Of a stretch of DNA of 64,000 nucleotides, positions 20,216-33,039 are shown piece after piece. Both the position numbers and the translations under genes were made by a program. The notes beneath the pieces were generated by a model. It was not told the origin of the DNA. It saw only the letters and a program-made list of their open reading frames with translations, and searched no databases. This stretch comes from Pyrrhosoma nymphula. Its lineage: Eukaryota > Arthropoda > Insecta > Odonata > Coenagrionidae. Positions within the stretch are counted from its first letter, which is position 1, and each line of letters begins with the position of its first letter. The stretch lies in assembly GCA_963573305.1 (NCBI GenBank), contig OY754329.1, forward strand, positions 131,179,422-131,243,421, read 5' to 3'.

Positions 20216-23200
20216 AAAAATACTTCATCCAACGCCAAATTCCCCAGTAGTCTGTTGAATTCAACTTATGAATACTACATCCTAATGGTCATTTTGTCCT
20301 AACTGGAGTTTTCACGGTATTACAATTCTTGAGAACTGTCTCTTACCTCATGTCAACTTAGAGCTGGGTCGACTCTTGTTCTGCCTGTCAAAATCTAATT
20401 AATTTATGGTTCCAAGTTTTTTTTCCGTTGGCCTTGTGCACTCCAATTCGTCCAGTTGAGGTACGTTATGCTTTATATAAACCTACAGTGGAGTCACTGG
20501 AGTTCGGGAAGTTTGAAGATGTATAGGGAGATGAAGGATGCAGGATGTCCAAGAGGATTTAAAGAGTTGTTGGAAACAGAAGGTGAATGGTTGGGTTTCC
20601 TCGTAGCGTTGTCGAAATGTGTTGCGAAGTGTCAAAGGTCATCGAATAGAATTTCGTCTGTGGCGATGGGTTGACCGGACGTCTTGCAGAAGTGAGAGAA
20701 AGAGTGATTTTCTCTTTTTTGAGACATCAAAAGAGCAAATATCCTACAAAGAAGATAGAAAAAATGAAGGAGAAGTCTGCTATTCCGACTCTCGTCCCTT
20801 TCGTTGCATTCGGTTCCAGATTTATTTCATTGCTTATATATTTAAGAAGACAGTCGCTATTTGCCCTTGCAAAAATTTCACATGCATAAAAACGCTAAAG
20901 AAATGATCATGAGAATAGGTGGAGCATCACACATGGGAGAATTCCCGAGAATATTTAAATAAATAAATGAATAAATAGGCACAGCGTTAATGTGTTTATT
21001 TTTAAAAGTAGTGAGTTGTGAATGGACTCAATTGTTATAATAGCTCCATGATGAGTGCAGTGTTTTCTTATATTTATAGCAGCTATTTACCACTTAGCGA
21101 AGCGTAACATGAGCAGATTAGAGCATACCGGATAATTAGAGAAATAAAGGGTACACTCAAGTCAATGTGTGTGAGGTGTAACCGTCAGGTAATATATTGC
21201 AACGTTAATAATATACGTCAGAAAATGCAATTTTCTGGAAAGATATACCAAAGTTTCAACGCAAATTTATCCCTCAGGGTAAAGAGCTGGTGCTTGTACC
21301 ATTAACCTAGCCTTCGATACAACTCTCGAAAATGCAATGCACTCGCAAATCGCCATGGATAAAAATAGGACCTGGTAGACTCCATCTTTATGAAGCATTT
21401 GTCCTGGGAAATTGGTGAACGTCATGGAGTATGCTAAACGAAAAGGGAACAACCTAGGCCATACTATGAAGGGAATGTCAGCGTCATGTGCCTAATCGGC
21501 AGCCTTAGGGGAAACACTCTGACTCCCCAATTCTTAATTAATCTCCTTATCTCCTCGAGGATCACAATCTAAACTTTTCTGTGGTACACGGTTTTCAATG
21601 AGCCTCGTGCCTTTCTTTGGATTGACGCTCCAGGTGTAAATTGGATTATCATGCTGGAGCTTTGGTCAGTAACAAAGCATGCACAGAATAAATATTCGAG
21701 TACCGCAGTTGAAAATTGGTCACATTGAAGATTTGAAATATAGTGTATGCCTAGGAACAATAATCTGGCTGGAGTACAAATTCCTTGTTAGTATTTAAGT
21801 CTTGGCAAATATTGTTTACAGCGAGCACAAACGGACAAAAGCCATTAGGACATTGACTAAGTTACAAAATTAAAAAGTTAAAAAAAAAATCCGTAACAAG
21901 TAAAAATCTCAACGAAAAAATAAATTAAAATTACAGGGATATAAATTGGTTTCAGATGCAAAAAATGTGTAATATTCCTCTGACTCACAGAAATAATATG
22001 CTGAATTGTCATCATGTATCAAGGCTGAAAATTAAATATATCGATTAGCTGAATGCGAAAGAGTGATTATAGTTCCGTGTACTTCTAGCGTGCAAAATGT
22101 TAAGTCTTAAATGAGAATAGCTTCCAATTTCCATGCTGTGCTGGAATGGTAAAAATCAATGGCTAACTCATATACAAAAAGTTTAGCGAAGATATTAAAA
22201 TTTTAAGGCACGTGTTACGCACCATAAGAGCCAATCAGATAATTTGGCTACTATTACTATCTTGGTCAGTAATGCGTTTTAGCACATGACGCTCGTACTA
22301 GTACAAAGAGTCCCTATTATTTAGAGGTCATAATCAAGTTATCTTAGGTACACATATAGTTTTAGTTGTAAGAAATGGCTTAGGAAATGGCACCTATAAT
22401 GGTGCAACTGCAAGGAGTAAAAATCTATTACCAGATGGAGCAGCATATACCTTTTATCCTAAGAGTACAATTTCTAAAGTATCTATTGTTAGTATTGGAT
22501 TATTAAGTATTTTAGTGTTAGAGCATCGTGGTATAGTAATAAAATAGTTCAAAAAGACCGTAATTTTGGGGTCGAAATAAATGATTAATAATAGTCTCTT
22601 CATTTTCTCTAAGCATGGAAAAAATAATATCCTAAAAAATAAAAACAGAGTGGAAAGCACACGTGGATTAAGGTTGAAACTGTGACATTATTAGGAAAGG
22701 TAATATGTCTGCATACTAAAGAAACTTCTTCGTGCGGCCAAATAGTTTCCCCAGCTTATAACGAAACGATTCCATATTTTCTATAACCGGAGATTCCATT
22801 GAGGAGGTTCTTGCTTTCTTTAAATATTATTAATGAGCAATTTACAACGCGACGTTCATTATGCTCACAGTTAAGGCTTACCCTGGCTTTTAAGGAATTA
22901 AAAATGGAACTGAGTCCCTCCGCTCAAAGTCATTAGTTTCTGAGTGTAATTATATTTCCCAATTAAGCGTCATGTTTTGTAGAGGCTGAAAAATGCTCGT
23001 TTGGAAAAGAGCTTTAATGAATACAAAAGTCCACATAGTATCAGACAATGACTAGGAGAAAGATTATTTCAGACACTATCATCTGTTTGTGTTTTAACAA
23101 ACCCTAAATGTTGGCCGCTTCTACGAGTTGGTCTGCCCGAAATCGTTTAGACACTATCACACAGATATCTGGGTGACGACTAAATTCGTCATTTTTTAAA

Positions 23201-24130
23201 GGAAAATCCAGGAGGGTAAAAAATGGAACTTAATGATAAAATGGTCGTATGAGCCGCACATTACGTTCGTGGGATAAAATTTTAAGGTCCATCCATCATG
23301 ACTCGTGTACTTGTCTGTCGAAGAACAACAGCGAGTGAGGTTCAGGCAGACAGCCCATCCATATAGTACGATCCACACTCCCGAGCATTAGCATCCCTAC
23401 TTCATGAGAGTGTTCCTCAATCATACCTAATCCGTTTATCTGAAACTTTCCCATATCTCCGTATCAATTCTTTATCACTGCGTTCTGAACTTGTTACTCG
23501 ATACAACCGCTTTCTCCCTCGGTACCTTATGATGGGTTTTGTTCCCGTTTACCATTTTCTTCGGCTAAAACCCTGTGACCACATAACTATTTAGTCTTAG
23601 AAAGGTTTAGAATTGAGGATTCTCTAAATTGGTTTAATTCAATTACCCCAATAAATTAAGAATATAAAAATATTCTACAATAATATGCTATTTATGCAGA
23701 AAACACATACAGGAGAGATTTATTAACCGGAAAAGATGTTTAAACTCACCGATTCAAGCTTAGGCACGTATTTCCTAATAAATGTATCAAAATGTGTAAT
23801 TTACCACTAAAACCGGGATAGAGGTATATTTATGGGCTAAAGCAATTGAAAAAGTGAAGCGGCAACCGGCGTGACGGATTGACGTGATTTTAGAGTAAGG
23901 AAATATCATTTTTTTCATATTCATACCTCATTTAGAGCACCCCATGTACCCCACCTGTACAATACATCCAAGAAAATTTTAAAAAGCGATATTGAGAACG
24001 TTGACCACAAAATGGGCTGAGTTTTTTTTATTGATGGCATGGCATGATAAAATGGAATGTATGTACCATATTAGTGCCGGCAGACTTGGACTGGGAATCA
24101 TTAAAAAACAGGTCATTTAACTCTCATGTC
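20216..24130. other. No supported gene
   Basis: AT-rich. An (AAAT)n-like run at 20949-20978 may be a LINE tail. Overlapping frames of 72-95 codons at 20456-20906 (+) are not recognisable. The remainder holds A/T runs and nothing that I can name. Confidence 0.4.
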
Positions 24131-24137
24131 GAAAGGT

Positions 24138-24174
24138 CTATTCTATCCCCCTTGAGTTTTACACGATAGAATAG
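24138..24174. repeat. 10-bp stem hairpin
   Basis: CTATTCTATC (24138-24147) pairs with GATAGAATAG (24165-24174) across a 17-nt loop. It is minor and of no known role. Confidence 0.6.
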
Positions 24175-24512
24175 GTCTATTATGAAATGAAAGCAAATCC
24201 AATGTGCCGCAAGATTTAATTAATTCAACGCAAGACCGAAACCCATGGGCAATGACGCTTTAGGGTTGAAACCGCGGTCGGGGGAAAATTGAATTTTGTG
24301 GAATACGACAGAGTGGTTTCATTCCTCTGTCAAAAGAGTTGTCAAAACGGTCGTGGGTGCGAGTCACCCTTGAAATTCAATAATTTATTCGCAGCGCTAC
24401 TTTAATCAGTCGACCCGGCTACGAAGATAAAATTAGTGGAAAAATGTTTAACGATATCTTGAAAACTTTCCTCACCGTCCAAAATCTGCACCAACTTCCT
24501 TCCTGATGACTG

Positions 24513-24669
24513 AATCAAAACAAACTTTGTAAATTTTACAATGGATTTTATTCAATACGACCGGTTTCATCGCAGAAGCGACATCTTCAGGTGGAAGATG
24601 TCGCTTATGCGATGAAACCGGACGTATTGAATAAAATCCATTGTAAAATTTACAAAGTTTGTTTTGATT
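24513..24669. repeat. 157-bp near-perfect palindrome with a hammerhead-like core
   Basis: The arms run from AATCAAAACAAACTTTGT (24513) to its complement ending at 24669, with the centre near 24591. The left arm read on the minus strand has the full series CTGAAGA (complement of 24584-24590), a TCGC-loop-GCGA stem and GAAACCGGTC (complement of 24559-24568). It is followed by GTATTGAATAAAATCC. CTGANGA, GAAA and a stem III that is the self-complementary ACCGGT, followed by C, are all the conserved pieces of a dimer-type I hammerhead. In the right arm the CTGA is lost and ACCGGT has become ACCGGA. The outer sequence resembles Penelope-like element termini. Confidence 0.75.
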
Positions 24670-25864
24670 ATGTCAAAATGGAATTTTACAAAGTAACGCC
24701 TGAGAGTATCGAGTTCTTCCTTCCTGATGGATAATTGTGAATGAGGAAAAAAGGTTCTGCGATAAGGGAGTAAAGTGGTCAGTTGTAGCGAACCAATCTT
24801 CAAGTTGATGATTTCTAATGATGATAGGTATTAGTGGAATCCCAACCCCTACTTTTGATGCCATGTGGAGACAACTTAAAGGAAATACTCCGTCTTTCGG
24901 ATTGGACGTAAAAACACTTCACCCTTGACGTCAACAATTGGGTAATGCCTATGCCCAGCATATTTATCCATCCTTCCTTCACTTGCCATGTAATACTACC
25001 CCAGCTAACGTATACTCTTGTCCTAAATGGCACAAATAGTTTCCATAAATGACCGACCAGCTTGCAGCTCTTGATTTGCGCTATTGGGTGACTAATTGTT
25101 AGTTACGATATTTATTAATTTGAATATTGGGATTTCTCAAATTGGTCATCCTCGAAGTTTACAATCTAAGAGCCACTATTATCTGGTTCATAATAAACTG
25201 CACGTCTTATTATTTTTAATCTTGGTAGGTTCATCAATAAATTTTCTCGCATCACAGGCACATCCCAATCACAAAAATGTGCAAATGAAAATTTTCACGT
25301 TTTCGTTTGTCTAATTTAAATGCCTAAGCAAGTTCCACTGATTGCATACCTTAACTGTTGTAAATCAACATTACGATACTCATTGCGCATATTAGTAGAC
25401 GGGAGTAAAATTTTAGCTTCCAGGTGTGTCAGCACATCGTATGTACCTCCCAGTATCGGGACGCGGACAACAGAATGTTCGCACAAAAGGTGGCCTTTTC
25501 AGAAGAGATCCTAGCTCGAGTACAATTTTGAAAGTGGTTATCGGGTATTACTAGGCTTTCGGTTCTAATATGGCATACTGACAAACACATCCGAGCCTTG
25601 CTTACTCTATTCCAACTCACTGCGTCATGTCAAGAAGTAGCCTCGAGTGGCTGAAGCTACGATGGGCGACGGATGCTGTATAGGCTAGTCCAATCAATAA
25701 ATGAGCAAGGCGTTCCAACTGGAAAATCGGAGCTAGGAACGGCATACCTCGAGAGAGGACGACAAGATGCCTGTATGCATGCGCATGGTAAAATATACAA
25801 TTTTTTCGACCTCAGGAGGCGACCGGAGCCCCGTTTCAATTTGCCCCATTCAATTTTCCATTTC
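24670..25864. other. No supported gene
   Basis: Short open frames on both strands, none recognisable. No repeat match was noticed. Confidence 0.4.
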
Positions 25865-26050
25865 AATCAAAGCCCTGGCACGAGAGGAAAAGTTGATGGG
25901 AGAACATCACGAGGAAGAGCAAGGGGCAATTACTTAGGAAATATTTAGAGGGGATGAGAGAGAAAAACTACTGAAAAGTGGAGAAGGAAGCATGGAATAC
26001 AGAAGTATGTAAGGGAGCAGATCAAATCAATCTTAGTACAGACGTTCTGA
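25865..26050 (+). mobile_element. Probable LINE fragment, extreme C-terminus
   Basis: The + frame reads GTRGKVDGRTSRGRARGNYL then GNI, followed by stops and, in other frames, basic residues and W (EKWRRK). It fits the LINE C-terminal motif GKV.G.RGRGRPR..YLD.I. It is short and degraded, so confidence is moderate. Confidence 0.4.
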
Positions 26051-27329
26051 CCAAAGTGATATTTAAAAAAAGTAACTGACCGTAAATTAGTCAACTTGTG
26101 CTGTTTCCTTTACCTACTAATAGTTGAATTAAAAAATGACACACACGTATCCAAATGAGCTATAACCATTATAAGTCAAAGGATTAACTGTGTTACAAAA
26201 ACATCCACAAACTTCATTGGCTACATGGAAGGTCTGATACCTTATTTGGTCTGATGGAATAGGCTTTAATACAAATGACTTTCATATGCAATGAACCACA
26301 TGGAGGCTTAAGTACTCGATAAAAGAGTTATTATCTGACGAATGAAGAGTTGACTTACTCATGCTAGCTATTAATAATGTTCATAAGTAATTTTATATAC
26401 TTGATAGACAAAAATAAATTTAATTGCGACAGTAGGAGAGTAGTCCAAGCATTCTAAGCATTAATTATCGAGAGTTAAGTTACGAAAGTGAAAGCTCCTT
26501 CAATCCGGACATAGTAATGAGGTCTTTAACTTTATGGATCCCATAACTATCGACCTCATAACTAAATATTTATACAACCGGCCATGAGACGAAGGCTTTC
26601 GTTTTAACTGGTTTTTTTAACTTCTCAAGTATGTTGCTTAAGTATCGCATGCACATTTATTTATGTAATTACGGTAACACACCATGGAGACGTATGTTAA
26701 TGCAGACTGTGTCCTTGCCTTGACGAACAAAAACAGTTTTTTTCCGTTCAGTTCTGTGGCAGGCCCATACAAGGCTTCTCCGTTTCTACCAGTCAAGTGC
26801 AAGCGGAAAGGACTTTGCAGGCCAGGGAGCAATGCCGGAAAAATATTTTTACCGGAGAACTTGGGCGTCGCACACGGCCAGTTCTCCTTAAAAAATATCC
26901 CCACGTAAAAGTTAAAAAAAAGAGACACGCTTGAGTGAAAGTTTCTCGTCGCTGGTCTCTTTCGGTGTAGTTACACTTCCCCATGGCGCACCGGGCGAGT
27001 GCTCACTACAATCGATCAAAAATGCATTCAAAATGTTCTCCGCCTGTGACAAGGGAAGGCTGGAGCCACCGACACCTTTCCGAGAAGGAAAAAAACATGG
27101 AAACAATAGGTAGGGTTCATTACTCTTAAACAAAGAAAGGAACATAACTATTCACATCTGCAGTTTATGTTTTTCAATGCACAAGACAAAACTTATGCAG
27201 ATAAACATAGCTCTTTTTGTTAATGTTTCCGCCAAAAAACTACGCGCGTTAGGCGACGTCTATACACAACGTCATCGACATCTGGGTGGGTGATGTCAAG
27301 GACCGATATCACTGCCAGTTCAATAGTAG
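26051..27329. other. No supported gene; slightly GC-rich part at 26640-27130
   Basis: Several frames of 60-96 codons are open on both strands over 26640-27145. None carries a recognisable motif and no splice context persuaded me. The rest is AT-rich. Confidence 0.4.
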
Positions 27330-27775
27330 CGAAATTTGGTGACAATAGCCTACGCAAAGCTTGACGTCAAGATGATAAGATACGTGCGGAAGGGGATGGA
27401 AAAAGAGAAGAGAGGATATGAAAGATAGTTGTAGGCAACGCTGCCAACATAACTGCATTTAACTCGAGAGGGTAGGAAAGTGTCAACAGCACATTTCACG
27501 ACTGATTTTACGATAAAAAACGAAGCTGGATCAAAAAAATTGGAAACAAGAGCCATAGAAAGCTAGAAAGTTGATATGAGTAACAGATTGATCATTTTGA
27601 AGCAGACAAGGTAGGTTTGCGACCTTGGGAACGCTGCTAGTCAAATATGGAGACTACCTTTCTCTCCCGCGCGGAGCCAGTTCGTAATGAATGGACTCCT
27701 CCGCTAAAAATTGCATTCTGCGCAACTGCCACCATGTTTCGCTATCGCAATAATACGACGTGTTTACATGTGAAA
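27330..27775 (+). repeat. Dispersed repeat family B, copy 2
   Basis: It aligns with 19613-20060 in the same orientation and order (words listed under that entry). The conserved 3' module seen at 20110-20200 is absent here, so either the copy is truncated or the module belongs to a different element. Confidence 0.6.
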
Positions 27776-28059
27776 ATACAGCTTTTTTGCAAAACATTTT
27801 ACGCAAAAATTATAATTTTATTGTATTTATGGAAGAAAACGAACAAGTATGATTTGGTCCGTCTTCGTCGAAATACACATAGTGCAGAGAAGCGATACCT
27901 ACCATACCATATACCATGGTGACGTCTACCCATTTAAATGTTGTTTACGATCAAGTGAATTTTTAAAATTTTTATGCATCATTTTAAGGCCGTAATTAAT
28001 TCCTGCTCTTGGCGCACACACGAACAGATGCACACATGGATTATATGTTTGAGTTGGTC

Positions 28060-28545
28060 GGAATATTTGCGGACATTTACGCTATTTCAGGTGGTTCTAA
28101 CGTAGGTACAATGACCTTAATGTCATTTTACTTATGTAATGACCATTTATAGGAAAATTATAGGAAAAAATGTTTTGTGTTTGAAATGAACAATAAAAAC
28201 ATGCATTTTCTCGCAGTTTTTTCACCTCTTGTACTTATAATGGCAAACATGGGAGAAACATTGAAATAATAATTGTTTTCTATGTATTATAAATTCCCTT
28301 TTCAGGAAACACTGTATATAAGAAAATATAAGTCACGAATTCTCCCAGAAAATCGAACAGTATGAACATCTAGGCACCCGCCCATTTTTATTTTGAATAT
28401 TAGCAATTTACTGTAATAGTTGAAGCCAAAATGCGTCAATTCAAAAGGAATTGTGCTGCAGGCGGCTCGTATAGCTGGAAAAATGTCCAAAAATATATTC
28501 GTCGAATAATATGCATAATTTGTTACTTAATTTCATTTTGTCAGC
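28060..28545 (+). repeat. Dispersed repeat family A, copy 3
   Basis: It shares with 16190-16640 the words AATGTCATTTTACTTATGT, AATGAACAATAAAAACAT, GAAGCCAAAATGCG, GTGCTGCAGGCGGCTCGTA and ATATTCGTCGAATAAT, in the same order and strand. It is non-coding. The flanking 27776-28059 holds nothing else that I can name. Confidence 0.65.
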
Positions 28546-28836
28546 TAGCCAGATTGTATCTAACAATAAGTCATGTTATCAGTGAGAGAAGTATATTAAA
28601 ACAATACAAAAACTTCGAACTGTTGACACACATAATTGGAATTATACCCTCTTAACTTTTTCAGTCCTCTTGTACAGCTTACTGTACATGGATTTTATTT
28701 GTTGATATCTTCAATTACAGTGGTGATATTCATTATAGCATTATGGTATAGATGCTTTGCTCCCTGTTTATGGTCATATATGTGCACTAAATACTAATGC
28801 GTTGCTGTATGATAAGTAACAATGAAAAATAACCTC

Positions 28837-29020
28837 GGCCTCGGTGGCGGCGGGGTAACGTCCTCACCTGCTAACCCAAAGGTCGCGGGTTCGAATCCCG
28901 CCTGGGGAGGATTTTTCACTTCCCAGGACATGGTTGTTTGTGCTTGTCCGTTGTTGATTGTTAAAATACCCCGATATAAAGGCCAATATGTGCTGTTTTC
29001 GGTGGTAATATAAAAAAAAA
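28837..29020 (+). mobile_element. tRNA-derived SINE with A-tail
   Basis: The tRNA-like head has an A box TGGCGGCGGGGTAACG (28845-28860) and a B box GGTTCGAATCC (28888-28898). The T arm is perfect (GCGGG/CCCGC, 28885-28901). The acceptor stem pairs poorly (CCTC with GAGG only) and the anticodon stem is 4 bp, so it is not a functional tRNA gene. An unrelated body follows to an A-tail at 29012-29020. This layout is that of a tRNA-derived SINE transcribed by RNA polymerase III. Confidence 0.75.
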
Positions 29021-29861
29021 CCTGGCTGAAAGATAGAAATGCATAGCGTGTAAGGGATATAATTATACTCCGTTATATTAAATAATTTATTTGTTTGAGC
29101 ATTTATTTCATTCCCATCTTAAGCCTAAATATTGTAAAACATTATCACGTAATAACTGCTCACATATTTCCCATGTTAACTCATAGTTTTGCATTGAATA
29201 CATAATGTACTACGCCATAATATACACAGGGTCTCGAGTGTTAAATAAAATTAATAGAATTTTATATATGACTCAAGTTTCCCTCTATTTCCATGTGTTA
29301 TGCGAATAAATGTTTTTTTACTAGACGATACTTTTTCAGGTCCGCAGGAGTCAAATATGAAGAATGAAGAATTTTTTCCTTTAGCCCTCCGCCCGGTTCA
29401 CAGCCTTCGTTGCCACCAACCATTTAAATGGGAAGGGGCATGAAGCATGGATGATGCATGAGTGGAGAAACGCACTGGTGATCACCGTAGGCGAGTGAGG
29501 TTATAAGTCGGTAATATAGCGTGGTTAATGGTGAGCAAGCTGATAGGTGGCGCACGTCAATAGCGTTCTTGGCTTTTGCAGCACCTCCAGTAATTTGAGC
29601 GCAAATGATTGGCCGTCATCCTCGCAGTGCTGCACCACGGAGCACAGACACTCATGACGATAACCTATGGAAGTAAGCACTTCTCTAATCGCCAATTATA
29701 GGTATTTCAAAACTAGGTGGTACAAGCCTGCGTAAAGCGTGATTTATGGCAAAGGAAAGCATGCTAGGTTGGTGGGACAAAGGAACCCTTCAGCGCTTCC
29801 CTCGGGATACCTCTGATTTCTCTTCCCACTCACCCACGCATTTAGCAAAAACAAATGAAGA
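29021..29861. other. No supported gene
   Basis: AT-rich, then a modestly GC-richer part (29370-29680) without a recognisable frame. The short open frame entering the minisatellite begins at 29746. Confidence 0.4.
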
Positions 29862-29957
29862 ATTACAAAGAAAACATTATAATCAGTTACAAAGAAAACA
29901 TTATAATCAATTACAAAGAAAAAAATATAATCAATTACAAAGAAAACCTTATAATCG
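29862..29957 (+). repeat. 24-bp minisatellite, four copies, in frame
   Basis: Four adjacent 24-bp units (29862-29885, 29886-29909, 29910-29933, 29934-29957) of the type attacaaagaaaacattataa differ by a few substitutions. The period is a multiple of three and an 80-codon + frame (29746-29988) crosses it, repeating NQLQRKHY. The opposite strand is also open, so coding is not proven. Confidence 0.85.
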
Positions 29958-30719
29958 CATAAAGAAAACTCATAGCCTAGCTTTTTGAGGGACAATGACG
30001 TAATGAGCATGGACATTTGAATGAAATTATATATAAATTAAAAGTAATGAGTCAATCATATGCTTGTGAGTTGCGCTGGGTCAAATTGAGAGTAGGTCAC
30101 TCTGCTTCACAAACCTTGTTGTATTCAAGTTAAAAATTGTTACCTTTTAGCTGATACTACCTAATTTCCGGGTTTTTTTGCTTCTTTGTACCCCCAGATA
30201 GTACACCCTCTTGGTTTTTCTTTACATTGCTTATTATCTGTGAAAATAACAAAAGAGTTATCTCTTTGGAGAGTTGGAGTCATCAGTGAGTCAATATAAT
30301 CATGCAAAAACATTCAGTTAAAAGAAAATGAGCTGAACAAGTGTTTTATCCAGGCGTAGTCGTGAACATCACATGTAAAAAGTTCAAAATATATTCGACA
30401 ACCCTTATAAATCTTTGAATGAAGTTGTCAATGAGTCAAAACGACGAAATTAATTAATGAAATGAAAATATCCGCATGAACGAATCCGTAAGTATGTGAC
30501 ACAATGTTGTATTTAATGGCTCATATTGGAGTGCGGTCATTGGTTAGTGGAAAAAAGGTATTTACAAAAATAAACCCCTCGCATCAGTTCAGTTTTAGTT
30601 AGTCGATAACTTTTTCTCAATATAAGAAAAAAGTATTCTTGGTACATACTTTGAAAAAATGACGGCTACCCGTCAAAAAATGGGTCTGTAAAATTAAACT
30701 TAAGTGTGAATGAATCTTT
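29958..30719. other. No recognised feature
   Basis: AT-rich sequence with no supported gene or repeat. Confidence 0.45.
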
Positions 30720-31260
30720 TTCTTCCTCCTTTCCAGGTTTAGGCAATTTGCCTGTTCCGGCTTCACCGGCTCTGCCTCCCAACCCTTCTTATCCCTAAGG
30801 GCTTATACTCTAAAACCTTTCTGGTAATCCTTTCTAGAGGCATACGCTCAACATGTTCTTTTCATCTTTCTTAATAATTTATTGCTTCTTCTGTTACTGA
30901 TTTTACTTCTAATTCATGCCTTATTTCTTCATTTTTTATATGGTTCAGGCGTGTATAGCCTTTCACAGATCTAAGGAATTTCATTTCTGACGTTTTTAAG
31001 CCTCTTGTTTTAAGTGTCCAAACTTCTGATCCGTATATTAATGTGGGGACAGCCATTATTTTTGTAAAATTTTATTTGAGTTTATTTTGCAGTTTTTCCA
31101 TTCAGCGATCTTCTTATAGGCCCACATATTCTTTGGTAATTAGTTGTTTTGTTTAAAATGCCTCTGTCCTCTTCATAGGTGATGTCGCATCCCAAACATT
31201 TAAAGTGTGATACCTGATTCAAGATATTATTTTCAATTATTATTTTAGTTCGGATTGGGT
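30720..31260 (-). mobile_element. LINE fragment, RTE-like reverse transcriptase C-terminal half
   Basis: In order along the minus strand: NQVSHFKCLGCDITYEEDRG (about 31215-31155), a degraded FQRICGPIRRSL segment, then a 61-codon frame with MAVPTLIYGSEVWTLKTRGL, EMKFLRSVKGYTRLNHIKNE and EEIRHELEV. A shifted frame then gives KEHVERMPLERITRKVLEYK and GIRRVGRQSR, ending near 30740. This is the thumb and C-terminal tail of an RTE-like non-LTR reverse transcriptase. It has several frameshifts and stops, so it is inactive. The polymerase core and endonuclease are missing. Confidence 0.8.
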
Positions 31261-31360
31261 CGGATTGAAAATAATTCGACCGAGTCGGGATTCTCAGATT
31301 TATCTACAAGTTTTCTGTCTGGTGCGTTACCTAGTTTTTTGCAGAATTGTTTACAATTTA

Positions 31361-31560
31361 GGTGACTTGGTGGTGTAACTGGCTAAAACTTCAGACCGGA
31401 AAATGGTTTGCAGAATCGAGTTTGAATCCCATTCACGGTGTTACCACGCAAGCGCCGTATTTGATTCTTTGAATTCTGATTCGGATATCTGAATAAAAAT
31501 ACCGTTACGTCACATCCGTTGTACTTTTTTTCGTGGGAACAGCGAGGAGCTTGGGGTGAC
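31361..31560 (+). mobile_element. Probable tRNA-derived SINE
   Basis: A-box-like TGGTGTAACTGG (31371-31382) and B-box-like GAGTTTGAATCCC (31418-31430) are 36 nt apart, as in a tRNA promoter, and are followed by a non-tRNA body. The T and acceptor stems are imperfect, so this is not a tRNA gene. The 3' limit is not certain. Confidence 0.5.
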
Positions 31561-33039
31561 AAATTATGCATTAGGTCCGAGTATAATTCATTTTGAAGGT
31601 CAGTACCTAAGCCATATTTTATTAAATACGCTTATATCACATTCCCTAATGATTTAGTCCCTCCATAATCATGGGGCGCCATCAGGAAAGATGTATTTAA
31701 AAAAATGGTATTGAACTGAGAAAAAGATGGCAAATACTCTGTGGAAATATATCGTTAAATATTTTTGCAGTTTCGGTCAATGAATAAAGTCAATCAGTTG
31801 GGACCATAAAGGTATGAGTAAAACAACAATACCTTCGCTTCGTTATCTTTTCCTCAGCATCGCGAGCCGATAACGGGAGTAGATAGATATAGGTACGCAG
31901 CGACCTTTTACTGATGGACTGCGTTGTATGTACCCAAAGCGTGGGAGAGTTCGCGGGGAATTATCTTCTCTCGACGAGTACATTCATCTGTCGAAGGGGT
32001 GCATTGAGGAGGGAGGAAGTGGTGGAGGATAGGATATATAGAGGGAGAGACGAGCGCTAAGCTCCCCGCGCAATATTTGCCGCAGCTAAATTAAAAGCAA
32101 TTTATCTCAGATCATCTGAGCGTCGCAGAATTTTGCGGGGAGTGATTGATCGGCCATTCGGGCTCTCTCGCCCCTATTGTCCTCGTTTTTATTTTCCCTC
32201 TCCCTCGTATTCCGACCCGACCCATCCTCTACGACAACATCTGCGCACCTACTTTCCCATGGGCGAGGGCCACGCGCGGCACAGAATCCCTAAAGCGCGG
32301 GGATTTTATTGGCAGGGAATTGACGATCTATCCCCTTTCGGATATGATTGGCGTTTCGAGCTCTGACCGGGGGTAAATTAAATTTCACGTGGAAAGAGTT
32401 TTATGGGGCACTTAAAAAAAATAAAAAACGAAGTATCCATTCGTTCTAAGGCTGACCCATTCTTGTGTCGTGCTTAGGTCACGAGCTCGCAAAGCCGTTC
32501 TTTTTTATGTTTACTTCATCAAAGTTTTGTTCACCCTCCCGCGTTGGAGATCGAGAAGGAGGGGATGTCGTTAAAGATTTTATCACGCCCTATCTTGGCG
32601 AAATGTCAAGGAATTTCCAACGGCTTTTGTGTAGCACTTTTTCACGATTTACTCATTAAAGCGCCGTTAAATTATAATGAATATCATTATTAACAGTGCT
32701 CTACGAACTGGTTAAGTGTTCTGGTTAGGGTAGGGTTTGATCGATAATTTCAGCTCAACATTTTCATCGCAATAATGTATATTTCCTCTCAATACTTCTA
32801 CCCTTAAGGATTAGAATTGTTTTTATCTGTTTCAAAAATACAATGTGCTTCAGAAGTAGGTAAATACGGGGTGAAGTTACGAATAGACAGCCTGCCTAAG
32901 ACGAAGCACTGCTTAAAGAATGTTGAGCTTACAATATATATAAAAATATATATATTTCTAGCCAAAAGTAAGGCTTCATAGCTAGTTGGGAGGACAAATT
33001 TTTAGTATATTTTCGATACTTATTTCCATTGCAAGGAAT
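31561..33039. other. No supported gene; CpG-richer block at 31840-32400
   Basis: 31840-32400 has raised GC and CpG, a TATA-like GATATATAGAG near 32033 and a small palindrome ctcaGATCATCTGAG near 32106. Overlapping frames of 76-77 codons (32133-32376) are unrecognised. A promoter or enhancer is possible but not shown. 32930-32960 is a short TA-rich run. Confidence 0.3.

Noticed and set aside
28837..28912. Functional tRNA gene
   Set aside because: The A and B boxes and T arm are good, but the acceptor stem does not pair and the anticodon stem is short; a SINE body and A-tail follow.
29862..29957. CRISPR-like array
   Set aside because: The repeats are directly adjacent with no unique spacers, and the genome is eukaryotic; it is a minisatellite.
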